A DNA stretch of 64,000 nt from Pogona vitticeps. Its lineage: Eukaryota > Chordata > Lepidosauria > Squamata > Agamidae. Position 1 is the first letter of the stretch. Each line of letters starts with the position of its first letter. The DNA is taken from NCBI RefSeq assembly GCF_051106095.1, contig NC_135787.1:171267001-171331000 (forward strand). Direction: 5' to 3'. Position numbers and translations under genes: made by a program. Positions 52,101 through 59,234 of this stretch are shown one piece after another. The notes beneath the pieces were generated by a model that saw only the letters and a program-made list of their open reading frames with translations, ran no database searches and was not told the origin of the DNA.

Positions 52101-54716
52101 GTTGTTTATTGTATATTAAGGATGGACATTTGGGTTTTGTTTAAGCCAAGGTTTTTAGCCTAAAAACCTCAAAATAACTCACTGAACCAAAAATAAAAAC
52201 CCCCACAAAATCTAGATCTGTACTGTATTCCTTTCTTCAACCATGATCAGTGAAATGAAATAAAATGAGATTGGATCCAATTGAATCCAAACCACCTACC
52301 TCAAAGAACGTATACTTTGAAGAGTTTGTGAGCTGACACCAGAAGTTCTTATAGCAGAAGAGAAGAAAACCAGTAAACTGATGCCAGTTGGACCATTATG
52401 TCACAGAATAAAACACCTTTTCCAATATTTGATTATCACATTGTATGGGGTTAGCGGCTGCATTATTCTATGTCATAGCAGTTGAATGATAGTGCACAGT
52501 ATCCTCTTGCAGAGCTGTACTGGCTGGATGGTAATGAAGTCACTGACAGCAAAGATTGCTGTCGATTAAAGAGCTCCTTTTAAAAATAATCAAGGTACAT
52601 ACAACCTTGTCTCACTACATACTAGTCACTCAGAGCCTCAAAAAAGGAACTCTCTAATGAGCACCCATCTGCTAGCGACATCATTCCAATTATGCCTGTG
52701 GAGCTCTGCAAGAGGATACTATGTGATTAACAATTATATGTGATTAACATTTATAACTCACCGGATGCTCACAGTCCAAATCAGGATTGTATTTGGTGAC
52801 AAGATGATGGCATCGGTCAAGATCTCGTATTTTTGTGGGGAACCAAGGGGCTGTTGGTGAGATTATAAAGAGCAGACTGTTAGTACAGGGTATCCACATA
52901 TTCAGTGGGCATTCAGGACGAACACAGGTGACACTGTTCAGAGTTACCATAATACAGTTTGCAGTCCTTGCAAAGATGCTGAAAATTAGATATCTAACAG
53001 AGCAATTGTATACCGGAGGTATGCCAGTCAGAGCTTTTAGGACCCAAATATCTGCAGGGAAATCCCATACAATTCGAATTGATTTGTGTCTTAAGATCAT
53101 CAGGGAGGCGGTGGAGGGGTCCTCTGTGGGCACTTTATGTACAATATGTATCAACAAAAGAGGCAACTTTCTCAGTGGTGGCATCCCGGCTATGGAATGC
53201 TCTGCCTACGCAGGTGCAATGGATGTCAACATTGCAGTCATTTCAGCACTAGGACACCTTTTTTTTTTTGTCCACGAAGCCCTAGCCCTAGTGTTTTAGC
53301 TCTGTGGCTGCAGAGCCAGAAGTTGGGAATTCTGTTCCCTATTGTTCTTCCAGTGAGCCTATGTGGCCTTAGGCAAGCTGCACTGTCCCAGGATGTCCCC
53401 AGAAGGAGGGAATAGCAAACCACTTCTGTATTCTCCGCTTGGAAAACCCTGAAAAGGATCGCCATAAATTAGAATTCACTTAATGGCACATAATGATTAC
53501 CCTTAAGACCTGTAAAAATGGCTCTGCTGATTTAATTGTTTCATTGCCTCTTTGTGTTTTGAGATCCCATTTTCAGTTTGCATTATTCTGATTATTTATG
53601 TTTTGTTGCTTCACTTTTATGCATTACCTTGGTATTACTACAGCTTAAGGTTGGTTTAAAAGTGCTGAAATGAGATAGATTCGCGACAAATAGGATTTGA
53701 TGGTATTCCTGCTCTATTGGCAGAACAGATGGGGGGTCTGTAGGAACAGATACTGTATACTTCAGGAATACGTATCATATAGTTAGACTCACAGACCTTC
53801 TCTTGCAAATATATGCCTGCAGAATCGCCGAAAGCACTGGTTGTGGGAAGGGGTGGGACAGGGAAAGAGCAAAGTCATGTCATCTACTGTACACCCCAGA
53901 GCACAGAGCAACCTCTGACCTGCTGAAAGGAATTTTCCTCCATTGACTTCGGTGAGAGAGAGTTGTTTTTCCCCCCTTAAAGCTGCTCCTCATGTCAGTT
54001 ACCTTACATCACCATGAACAGACCACAGGATATGGTGTAACCCAGCTCTCAGTCATGGCATATTCCCATATAATATCAGAGAGCCACCATTACACTGTGG
54101 GTTCTTTTGGACTGCATCAGTGCATCCAGGTCTTTGCAGGGTGGCCAGTAATAAAAGATCATGGGAGTTGTGATTGCTGTTTCCCCCCCCCTCTAAATCT
54201 ATTTTAAAGTTTTAAATGCTTTTTAATTAATTAATTGACATTTAAATTATTATTTCACATATAATTGCTTTTAAAGCCATGATTTTAAAGCTGACCATGA
54301 AAATAGGCAATTATTAGGATAGAAAACTTGGCTATTCAAGCAGGCCTTCCCTCCAGTCAATTAAGTGATTCTTATTTCTTTTTTCTTTTGATTCATGCCA
54401 TCTTGGTAATGTTTGCTTCAAATTAATTGTTATAATCGTAATTTTATGATTTTATATATTTTATATTGTTCCGTTTTTATCTATGTAAGCCGCCCTGATT
54501 AGACATGGTCTAGAGGGGTGGGGTAAAAATCTAATAAATAAATAAATAAAAATAAATAGAATTACTGTATTTCAATCATTATATTGTTAATATAGTTATT
54601 TTGATTGTTGTCTTATTGAATGATAATTGCTCACTGTATGGTTTTTATCATTGTAATTATGTTATGGTTGTATTTTAACTGTTTTTGACTATTGGAATGC
54701 ACTCTGGTATAGAACA

Positions 54717-54765
<49 letters not shown>

Positions 54766-56319
54766 GTTGTTGTTGTTGTTGTTAGTGTTTTAGTGTTTTT
54801 AGTGTTACTTGTTTTAACATTGTGAGCTGTCTTGGGTCCCCTTGCTGGCCTACAAATGATATAAAACTAATCAGTCAGTAAATTGTAGTCCAAAACACTT
54901 GGAGGGTCACACATTCTTCTCTCCCAATAGAAAAAGATTACTCTGCCCATCATACATTTTGCATTGCCATTAATAGTCAGCATGGTGTAAGTGCAGTGGT
55001 CCCCAACCTTGGGCCTCCAGATGTTCTTGGACTTCAACTCCCAGAAATCCTGGCCAGCAGAGGTGGTGGTGAAGGCTTCTGGGAGCTATAGTCCAAGAAC
55101 ATCTGGAGGCCCAAGGTTGAGGATCACTGGTGTAGTGGATAGAGTGTTAGACTAGGTCTCTGGAGACCTGAGTTCAGATCTTTGTTCAGCCATGGTAACT
55201 CAATGGTACATAGCTTTTGCCGGTAAACCATTCCTTCAACATCTCACAGTCCTCAAAAGCCTTATTGTGGTAAGCCATAAGTGACTTGACAAATCACTTG
55301 TTATTATTACTATTAAAGTGCCACTATGAATGCTATTACTGCTAAATCAAACATATGTCAAACAACAATGTTGTTGTTGTTGCTGCTGCTACTACTTTTG
55401 TTATTCACATTTATATCCTGCCTTTCCTTCCAGAGTTCAGGGCAATTTTACATGTCAATTCTCCTCTCCATTTATCTTCACAATAGCCCAGTGAGGTAGG
55501 CTATCTAGTGATTTTCAAAGTCAAGTGGAGAGTTGGGTTCTAATTTCTTGAGCTCCGTTCCAGTGCTATGACCATGGTTCTTTTATTTCAGGATAAGAAA
55601 TCATTGTCATGGATTCCCTCTTCTGGATATTCAGAAATTCAAATTTAAGACTTTTGCAGTCTGGGCATAGAATTTCACATTAAAAAACCAACAACAACAG
55701 ACAAAGTAGATGTGGGATAATATGCATTTAGATGACAAGTGGTACTTTGGATCCTGACCCAAAGGACTAAATCATTTTTAAAAAATCCTTATTACTTTTA
55801 AATATTCCTAACTAATATTTTACTGCTGTTAACAGGTGAGTGTCATGTAGGAAAGTGAAGGGGAATCATCATTAACCAGTGCACATACCTTTTCCCTCTC
55901 TGTTACCTTCCACGTCCTCTGCCACCTTCTTTAGGGAACTGATGAGGCTGCTGACTTTGCAGTCCAGGACTTCACACTTCACAAAGAATTCAAGGTCCTC
56001 AGCTGGGTTTTGAGGCATTCTAGCTGGTCTGGTTTCAATATGATGGATTTTTACGTCAAACAGCTGTAAAAAGCAAAGTCATTATTATATACACTATTTT
56101 TAGATTTGCCCATGGTTGTTCACAGAAGGAAAAATACCAACAATAAAGCCAAATTGTAGCCCGTACACCTTCTTCAAGAGAAGGAACTGTGAGGAGCAAT
56201 CTGGAGGCAGACCCTTTTCAGCAAAAGAGACCTTTGGGTAGTGTGGGTGGCATATAAATTAATTAAATGAATGAATGAATGAATGAATGAATGAATGAAT
56301 GAATGAATGAATGAATGAA

Positions 56320-56366
<47 letters not shown>

Positions 56367-58857
56367 AAGAATGTTGACTGCATTTGTATTCAGGTTCTCA
56401 CTTCTATGTAAGTCTCACTGTTATTCTTGAGATTTACTCTGATGTAAGTGTACACAGGACTGGAGCTTAAGCCATCCACTCAGAGGCATTAATTACTCAT
56501 AATAAAGTTCATATTCGAGTAACCCTGTGTCAGTGCCATTTACATCTGTGATGGAGAATATATAGACCTCCAGATGTTATTGCACTGCTCCTGCATCTCC
56601 CATCACCATTGGTTCTGTGTTCCAGGAATATTTGGAGCACCACATGTTCGCATTCCTGGTTTAAACTATACATGGTGAGGAGGCTGGATGTCCTATGAAT
56701 TCTCTCCAGTCATTTCCCTTGCCCTCTGTTCAGGGTATTATTTTGCTCTTACTCTTTGGGAACTTAAATTTTTAAAAAAATGAATTATTTTGATCCCTAA
56801 AAGACTAATATTTTTCTTAGCAATCATTAATTATTACTTACTATGCCACTGTCCACAAACTCTCCACAAACTTTCATTAAAAGATTAATCATTTTGCTCT
56901 CTAGAAACTAATATTTTTCTTAGTACTGATTCATTACTATTCACTTGCTAAAAATTAACAATTAGAAGATCAGTCTGGAGTACTGAAAAGCAAGGCGAAC
57001 TCAGGCCTGCTTAAGCTATGAAAATGATTGTTTTTTAAAAGCCAAAAGCCTTGTAGAATGAAATGCTTAAGAGCAGATTTAATAATCTTAAAATAGTTAA
57101 AGCTTTGCTGTTCCCTGATCAGAGGAAGCAGCTAAGTAATAAATATTTTATATATACTGAACTGCTTGATCTTTAATATGAGACACTTTTAGGAACCAAA
57201 AAAACCCTTCTCTCCTCCTCAGGAATGCCACTTCCCAGGGTAATACCATCCACAAGGCAGCTTAAAATCTGAAAAAAGAGGAGAGAGATATTTCCAAATA
57301 ATTTAATAAGAATCAACCTTATATAGTCATATAAATAGGCTAAATACCACAATGAATATAGTACATTATGATTCAGCAGGATGCTTGTACACCTGCAACA
57401 TTACCCTATATTCCTCTACTCAGGAAAAAGTCAGAGAAAGGAGTTTTTCTCATGTAAGTCTCCTTAGACCTTAGAGCTGTACAGCTGGAAGCAACCTTAT
57501 GGGACATCAAGTCCAGCCCCTGTCAAGAAGGCACTGGGGAACTGAACTGTCAACCTCTGCCTAAACCACTGAACAGTTCTTGGGGACATCCACTCCAATT
57601 GAGTGTTGGCAGCGTGAGAACAGACAGAAGAAAACATTTCTTGACCCAGCATGTTGTTAGTCTGTGGAACTCCTTGCCACAGGATGTGGTGATGGCATCT
57701 GGCCTAGATGCCTTTAAAAGGGGATTGGACAGATTCCTGGAGGAAAAGTCCATTGCAGTTTACAAGCCATGAGGGGGATGTATAATCTCCAGGCTTAAAA
57801 GGAAGGGACCTCCAAGTGCCAGATGCAGGGGAGGGGTATCAGGAGGCAGGTACAGTACCTAGTTGTCTCCTGTGCTCTGAAGAGGCATCTGAGACACAGG
57901 AAGCTGGACGAGATGGGCCCTTGGCCTGATCCAGCGGGACTCATCCCATGTTCTTATGTTCTTATGTTCCTGGCTGTGTCTTGGAGTGCAGCCTTAGACA
58001 CCTTTAGGTGCCCTCTTCATGTATGAAGGGCAACATAACTTTGCCCATTGACCGGTGTGTTTTCTAGGACTACAAAGAAATAAACTGCAGATTTATCTGA
58101 GAAAACAGGCTGTGTTCTTTTCCTTCACCCAACCCCTTCTATGTCTTTTAGCCATCCAAAATGTTGGCATGCCAGGAAAGATAGAAATGGGGTGGGTGGG
58201 TGTTTTCGCTCCACTGTCTTTACACCACATCCCTAAGTCTAACACCCTCTACTAAGTCTAACACCCTCTACTGTTATTACCATCTCTCTCCTCCGCCCCA
58301 GTTCAGACCATCCTTGCCCAACCCGGGACCCTTTAGATGTTTTTGGTTTTTATAGGTTGTGTCTATTTATAGCAACCATTATACAGTTTTCAGAGTACAG
58401 TAAGTGAGATAGGCATTGAACTACAGATCTCTCACTTAGGATATTTCCAAAACTATTTGGAAATCTCCCTTCCCCTTGAGGACGGTCTTGCCCTGGAAAG
58501 TTGGAGTCCCACACCAATGAAGTCCACCAAGCTGGGGGAGGTTTCCCGGGTGAAGGAGACCAAACCCTGGGATTTGAGAGGAGAACGCTGCTTTTATTGG
58601 GCTACAGTTCCCAGAATGCTGGCTGGGGGATTATTGGAGTCGGAGTCCAAAAAGAGCATCCCCTTCTCCCCTTCCTGAGAGTGCCCCCACCTTGATTTGC
58701 TCGCACTCGATGCGGGAGACGTTGAGATCCAAGCAAGGCGTACCTGGAGTAGGCGGGCGGCGCTGGCCAGGCCGGTTCTCCTCCCGTGGCGGAGGACGAA
58801 GGTCAGGCCAAGCGCGGCTCTCTCCCGACTTCCTCCTCCTTTGCCCGACAGCTCCAT
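30604..58857 (-). CDS. TH2: Tyrosine hydroxylase 2 (aromatic amino acid hydroxylase), whole gene, 12 coding exons
   Basis: Iron- and tetrahydrobiopterin-dependent hydroxylase that converts L-tyrosine to L-DOPA in the cytosol of catecholamine neurons; tryptophan activity has been proposed for some TH2 proteins. The joined exons give 421 residues. Residues 1-38 are a short N-terminal region, about 39-90 an ACT-like regulatory segment ([12 protein letters not shown]), about 92-385 the catalytic domain, and the last 20 or so residues a short tetramerisation helix. Iron ligands are His258 and His263 ([10 protein letters not shown]) and Glu303 ([10 protein letters not shown]), with the usual 45-residue spacing. 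Asp352 in PYQDQ matches the Asp that favours tyrosine in TH; PAH has Val there. CHHLVTK and [10 protein letters not shown] also fit TH. Exons 4 and 7 to 11 have the same lengths as the PAH exons (68, 136, 70, 57, 96, 134). The C-terminus is far from the very conserved TH1 sequence, hence TH2. The start was chosen as the ATG at 58857 in the CpG-rich block; an upstream start or exon is possible. TH1 is the main alternative. Confidence 0.88.
31005..31135 (+). mobile_element. RTE-like LINE 3' end
   Basis: GGAGTTTGCAAGAGCTTGAC, ACATTTTGGAGGTCACTCAT and GAGGTGACTTGTTGGTACAC match the 3' end after the hAT insertion at 22525. It lies in TH2 intron 11. Confidence 0.55.
31518..31728. mobile_element. 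Palindromic MITE, about 210 bp
   Basis: The left arm CAGTGGATTGGGCCCACCGG TGTTG pairs with the right arm CAACACCTGTGGGCCAGATC through to CACTG, and further inward CACCTTGCCTC pairs with GAGGCAGGTC. It lies in TH2 intron 11; superfamily not assigned. Confidence 0.55.
32476..32562 (+). repeat. Microsatellite (TGTC)n
   Basis: About 21 TGTC units in TH2 intron 11. It produces long Cys-Leu-Ser-Val and Asp-Arg-Gln-Thr open frames that are not genes. Confidence 0.97.
33090..33223 (-). CDS. TH2: TH2 coding exon 11 (residues 329-373)
   Basis: The acceptor TTTCTAAAAG is followed by [31 protein letters not shown] and [11 protein letters not shown], ending CA|GTAAGT (134 nt, as PAH exon 11). Asp352 in PYQDQ is the residue that marks tyrosine hydroxylases. 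The acceptor has a purine-rich last stretch but a clear upstream TTTTCTTTCT tract. Confidence 0.95.
33862..34250 (+). mobile_element. Bov-B LINE 3' end, copy 2
   Basis: From AAGAATTGATGCTTTTGAAT the plus strand encodes [40 protein letters not shown] and [16 protein letters not shown], closing after [12 protein letters not shown]. The frame is open to the natural stop. The tail is GAGTTGGACATGACTAAAC plus AAAC repeats. It is in TH2 intron 10. Confidence 0.9.
35608..35766. mobile_element. Tigger/pogo-like palindromic DNA element, short copy
   Basis: 159 bp, beginning CAGTCGTGCCTCGCTTTATG and ending TTAAGCGAGGCACCACTG, flanked by TA, in TH2 intron 10. A 12-bp block (GGGTTTCAATGG type) is duplicated in tandem inside. 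Confidence 0.78.
37945..38015 (+). mobile_element. LINE 3' tail with (AAAT)n
   Basis: TTAGCCGCTCAGAGTGATAT, AGATGGGCGGGATATAAGTC and AAATAAATAAAT form a LINE tail in TH2 intron 10. Confidence 0.5.
38181..38276 (-). CDS. TH2: TH2 coding exon 10 (residues 297-328, iron-binding glutamate)
   Basis: The acceptor GTTCTCTCAG is followed by [20 protein letters not shown] and [12 protein letters not shown], ending ATG|GTAAGT (96 nt, phase 0, as PAH exon 10). Glu303 is the third iron ligand. Confidence 0.97.
38380..39050 (-). mobile_element. LINE reverse-transcriptase fragment and 3' end (CR1/L2 group)
   Basis: The minus strand at about 38980-39020 encodes [13 protein letters not shown] and further along [19 protein letters not shown], the reverse-transcriptase C-terminus of this LINE group. 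A (TTCG)n run at 38381-38409 marks the tail. It lies in TH2 intron 9. Confidence 0.6.
39538..39594 (-). CDS. TH2: TH2 coding exon 9 (residues 278-296)
   Basis: The acceptor TGATTTAG is followed by [19 protein letters not shown], ending GCA|GTGAGT (57 nt, phase 0, as PAH exon 9). TH1 has [19 protein letters not shown] at this place. Confidence 0.95.
40120..40189 (-). CDS. TH2: TH2 coding exon 8 (residues 254-277, iron-binding histidines)
   Basis: The acceptor TTTTCACAG is followed by [19 protein letters not shown] and ALFSQ, ending CAG|GTAATA (70 nt, as PAH exon 8). It contains iron ligands His258 and His263. FALFSQ replaces the usual FAQFSQ. Confidence 0.96.
40255..40480 (-). mobile_element. 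tRNA-derived SINE (second family), copy 2
   Basis: ATTATGCAGGCTACACATTC, CAACCTGGGAAGGATGGAAA, GCTGAGTGAACC, CTGGGATTGAACCTGCATTG and GCAGTACTGCAGTTTAAACA. On the minus strand the tRNA-like head comes first, with GGTTCAATCCC as B box. It is in TH2 intron 7. Confidence 0.65.
40600..42230. other. TH2 intron 7, unassigned part
   Basis: A 140-codon open frame at 40944-41366 (plus strand) has no recognised domain and lies in an intron on the opposite strand. No other element is clear. Confidence 0.4.
42234..42298 (+). repeat. Microsatellite (AATC)n
   Basis: About 16 AATC units in TH2 intron 7. Confidence 0.97.
42939..43074 (-). CDS. TH2: TH2 coding exon 7 (residues 209-254, start of active site)
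   Basis: The acceptor TTCTTCCAG is followed by AA completing Glu209, then [19 protein letters not shown] and [15 protein letters not shown], ending at CC|GTGAGT (136 nt, as PAH exon 7). Two positions differ from the usual family pattern: RPAAG in place of RPVAG (Ala218) and QSTQY in place of QCTQY (Ser238). Confidence 0.96.
43137..43172 (+). repeat. Microsatellite (AG)n close to TH2 exon 7
   Basis: About 18 AG units begin 63 bp from the exon 7 acceptor, on its intron side. On the transcribed strand it is a long CT run upstream of the branch region. Confidence 0.97.
43799..43828 (+). repeat. Microsatellite (TAA)n, tail of an L2-like LINE
   Basis: About ten TAA units adjoin ATTTATTGTCATTGTAAG, so it is the 3' tail of the minus-strand LINE at 43800-44735. 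Confidence 0.9.
43800..44735 (-). mobile_element. L2-like LINE 3' half with 265-codon open frame
   Basis: The minus-strand frame includes [20 protein letters not shown] (the reverse-transcriptase FADD motif), [37 protein letters not shown] and [20 protein letters not shown], ending [17 protein letters not shown]. The 3' end is ACAATGACAATAAATT and a TTA microsatellite. It is 5'-truncated just before [10 protein letters not shown]. The unbroken frame suggests a fairly recent insertion. It lies in TH2 intron 6. The L2/Rex1 assignment is from memory of the family. Confidence 0.8.
45039..45103 (+). repeat. Microsatellite (AATG)n
   Basis: About 16 AATG units in TH2 intron 6. Confidence 0.97.
45175..45790 (-). 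mobile_element. RTE-like LINE fragment (non-Bov-B family)
   Basis: The plus strand shows antisense words such as TTTGGTCTTCCTCTTTTCCT and CATTATGCCCAAAGTAGGAC, matching the LINE arms around the hAT at 21471; the minus strand encodes pieces near [20 protein letters not shown]. The frame is broken. It lies in TH2 intron 6. Confidence 0.6.
45985..46645 (-). mobile_element. Bov-B LINE, 5'-truncated copy 3
   Basis: The minus strand encodes [40 protein letters not shown] and [19 protein letters not shown], interrupted between the two parts. It lies in TH2 intron 6, about 195 bp from the RTE-like fragment. Confidence 0.88.
48116..48261 (-). CDS. TH2: TH2 coding exon 6 (residues 160-208)
   Basis: The acceptor TTTTCAG is followed by G completing Trp160, then [37 protein letters not shown], ending TCAG|GTAAAC (146 nt, phase 1 out). 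Exons 5 and 6 add to 197 nt, the length of PAH exon 6, so TH genes carry one extra intron here. Confidence 0.95.
49460..49510 (-). CDS. TH2: TH2 coding exon 5, 51-nt microexon (residues 143-160)
   Basis: The acceptor TTCTACAG is followed by a T that completes CAT (His143), then [17 protein letters not shown], ending TG|GTAAGG (phase 2 in, phase 2 out). It matches GDPIPRVEYTAEEIATW of TH. It is too short for ordinary open-frame listing. Confidence 0.95.
49663..50467. mobile_element. Tigger/pogo-like DNA element, long copy of a third subfamily
   Basis: 805 bp, beginning CAGTCAACCCTCGACTTACA and ending AAGTCGAGACCCCACTG, flanked by TA. The arms repeat TTCGACTTACAAAC. The middle holds directly repeated words AAAAGGTGCTT. 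It lies in TH2 intron 4 and has no transposase. Confidence 0.78.
50710..50885 (-). repeat. Dispersed retroelement repeat with hammerhead-like core
   Basis: On the minus strand: CTGAAGATGCCGGCCACAGA, GACTGTTGAAACGTTAGG, AACATGGCCAAAGAGCCCGA, then AACCCACAACAACC. The order CTGANGA, stem, GAAAC recalls a hammerhead ribozyme core, known from Penelope-like elements. Family identity is unsure. It lies in TH2 intron 4. Confidence 0.45.
51018..51352. mobile_element. MITE with TAGAGATGGG ends
   Basis: The left end TAGAGATGGGAATAAACC pairs with the right end GGTTCATGCCCATCTCTA; AAT flanks each side of the AGAGATGGG core. The interior is GC-richer. It resembles, but is not the same as, the MITE at 12300. 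It lies in TH2 intron 4. Confidence 0.6.
51639..51706 (-). CDS. TH2: TH2 coding exon 4 (residues 121-143)
   Basis: The acceptor TTGCAG is followed by [19 protein letters not shown]. The donor is CA|GTACGT, splitting a His codon (68 nt, phase 0 in, phase 2 out). The length equals PAH exon 5, which supports this donor over the alternative GT three codon positions further on. Confidence 0.93.
51925..52100 (+). mobile_element. Bov-B LINE extreme 3' end, copy 4
   Basis: GTGAAGGCTAGAGGAGAAAG, GATGAGATGGTTGGACAGTA, GGAGGCAGTGGAAGACAGGA and GAATTGGACACAACTTAAC, then AACAAC repeats. About 175 bp remain. It lies in TH2 intron 3. Confidence 0.88.
52762..52850 (-). CDS. TH2: TH2 coding exon 3 (residues 91-120)
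   Basis: The acceptor ACCAACAG leads into [18 protein letters not shown] and the exon ends DCEHP at CCG|GTGAG (89 nt, phase 1 in, phase 0 out). [17 protein letters not shown] is a TH-type signature (ELDKCHHLVTKFDPDLD in TH1); PAH has DLDRFANQI in this place. Confidence 0.95.
53282..53500 (+). mobile_element. tRNA-derived SINE (first family), 5'-truncated
   Basis: TAGCTCTGTGGCTGCAGAGC, GTTGGGAATTCTGTTCC, GGCAAGCTGCACTGTCCCAG, then AAACCCTGAAAAGGATCGCC and AATTCACTTAATGGCACATA. It is the same family as 4565 and 63090. It lies in TH2 intron 2. Confidence 0.7.
54478..54560 (+). mobile_element. LINE 3' tail with (AAAT)n
   Basis: TGTAAGCCGCCCTGATTAG and ACATGGTCTAGAGGGGTGG match 1983-2025; the AAAT run is the tail. 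It lies in TH2 intron 2. Confidence 0.6.
54718..54783 (+). repeat. Microsatellite (ATT)n then (GTT)n
   Basis: About 16 ATT units pass into about six GTT units in TH2 intron 2. Confidence 0.97.
54976..55310 (+). mobile_element. tRNA-derived SINE (third family) carrying a hAT MITE, copy 2
   Basis: AGCATGGTGTAAGTG, then the MITE at 54994-55129, then GTGTAGTGGATAGAGTGTTA, GACTAGGTCTCTGGAGACCT, TTTGTTCAGCCATGG and a tail with CCATAAGTGACTTGAC. The MITE interrupts the same SINE position as at 15132. It lies in TH2 intron 2. Confidence 0.65.
54994..55129. mobile_element. hAT MITE, 136 bp
   Basis: The ends are CAGTGGTCCCCAACCTTGGG and GGTTGAGGATCACTG, with the same length as the copy at 15132. The flanks TGTAAGTG and GTGTAGTG are nearly the same 8-bp word. 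Confidence 0.85.
55907..56063 (-). CDS. TH2: TH2 coding exon 2 (residues 39-90, ACT-like regulatory segment)
   Basis: The acceptor TTTTTACAG is followed by [18 protein letters not shown]; the exon ends KKVAEDVE plus one base at GAAG|GTAACA (157 nt, phase 0 in, phase 1 out). [10 protein letters not shown] matches AKIHHLETRP of TH. About six residues present in TH between this segment and the PWFP motif are absent. Confidence 0.9.
56262..56368 (+). repeat. Microsatellite (AATG)n then (AAAT)n at a LINE tail
   Basis: About 15 AATG units pass into about 12 AAAT units after GTGGGTGGCATATAAATT. It lies in TH2 intron 1. Confidence 0.96.
57462..57578 (-). mobile_element. tRNA-headed SINE with CR1-like tail, copy 2
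   Basis: The minus strand reads CAGTGGTTTAGGCAGAGGTT, then CTTCTTGACAGGGGCTGGAC and a CR1-type end GCTTCCAGCTGTACAGCTCT. It has the same layout as 505-632. It lies in TH2 intron 1. Confidence 0.55.
57580..57970 (+). mobile_element. CR1-like LINE 3' UTR with octamer tail
   Basis: GTCTGTGGAACTCCTTGCCA, CAGGATGTGGTGATGGC, TTAAAAGGGGATTGGACAGA, GACGAGATGGGCCCTTGGCC and TGATCCAGCGGGACTC end in repeats of TTCTTATG, like the short 3' repeats of CR1. No protein remains. It lies in TH2 intron 1. Confidence 0.75.
58601..58620 (+). promoter_or_regulatory. ZNF143/THAP11-type motif in TH2 intron 1
   Basis: GCTACAGTTCCCAGAATGCT matches the known ZNF143 site core CTACAnnTCCCAGAATGC at nearly every position. 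It lies about 125 bp inside intron 1, at the edge of the CpG-rich block. Dispersed hAT MITE fragments carry similar words (gaattctgggagttgtagtcc types), so it may be transposon-derived. Confidence 0.4.
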
Positions 58858-59230
58858 GTCTGCCGATCGTCGTGGCTCGTCCCGTTTCGGCTCAGGTAGA
58901 GGCAGGATCTCCCTCGGAAGAGGAGGTAGAGGAACGGGCACCGTCGAGAGCTCCGCAGTTGCCTGGACCACGAAGAAGACTGTCGGTGGCGCAGCTGCTT
59001 TTTCCCCCGGGGATGAATCCTGGCGCCCCTCCTTTCGGCAGGGGGACAAGGGGAACCTCCCCCGCACCGCTAGGACTTTGGGAGCCCTCCAGCACTTGGC
59101 AGTGGGGGGCACAACCCCAAAGAGGCCGCCTCCTCCGAGCCAGAACCGTCCACGTCTCTGGTCTTCCTCCCCCACCCTGCTGGCTGGAGGCAGTAAAAGG
59201 TGTGGTGCGGCGCATCGGTAGGGCTGCAAG
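58680..59230 (-). promoter_or_regulatory. CpG-rich block over TH2 exon 1 and probable promoter
   Basis: This stretch is strongly GC- and CpG-rich in an otherwise AT-rich window and contains the start codon of TH2. The long open frames seen on both strands here follow from base composition. No TATA box is evident upstream of the start. The likely role is the TH2 promoter and first exon; a divergent promoter towards higher coordinates is possible but no gene was found there. Confidence 0.6.
58744..58857 (-). CDS. TH2: TH2 coding exon 1 (residues 1-38)
   Basis: The exon starts at ATG 58857 and ends ASAARLLQ at a CAG|GTACGC donor, phase 0. AALGLTFVL aligns with the AMLNLLFSP segment that precedes the regulatory domain of TH. 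The frame stays open upstream in GC-rich DNA, but I see no RRQS phosphorylation motif there. A CAG lies just before the ACATGG start context, so an upstream exon splicing here cannot be excluded. Confidence 0.72.
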
Positions 59231-59234
59231 ATCG

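Noticed and set aside
30604-58857. Assigning the hydroxylase gene to TH1, PAH or TPH
   Set aside because: PAH and TPH lack CHHLVTK, the PYQDQ Asp and the extra intron. TH1 has a far more conserved C-terminus (QDELDTLAHALSAIG) and a longer N-terminus.
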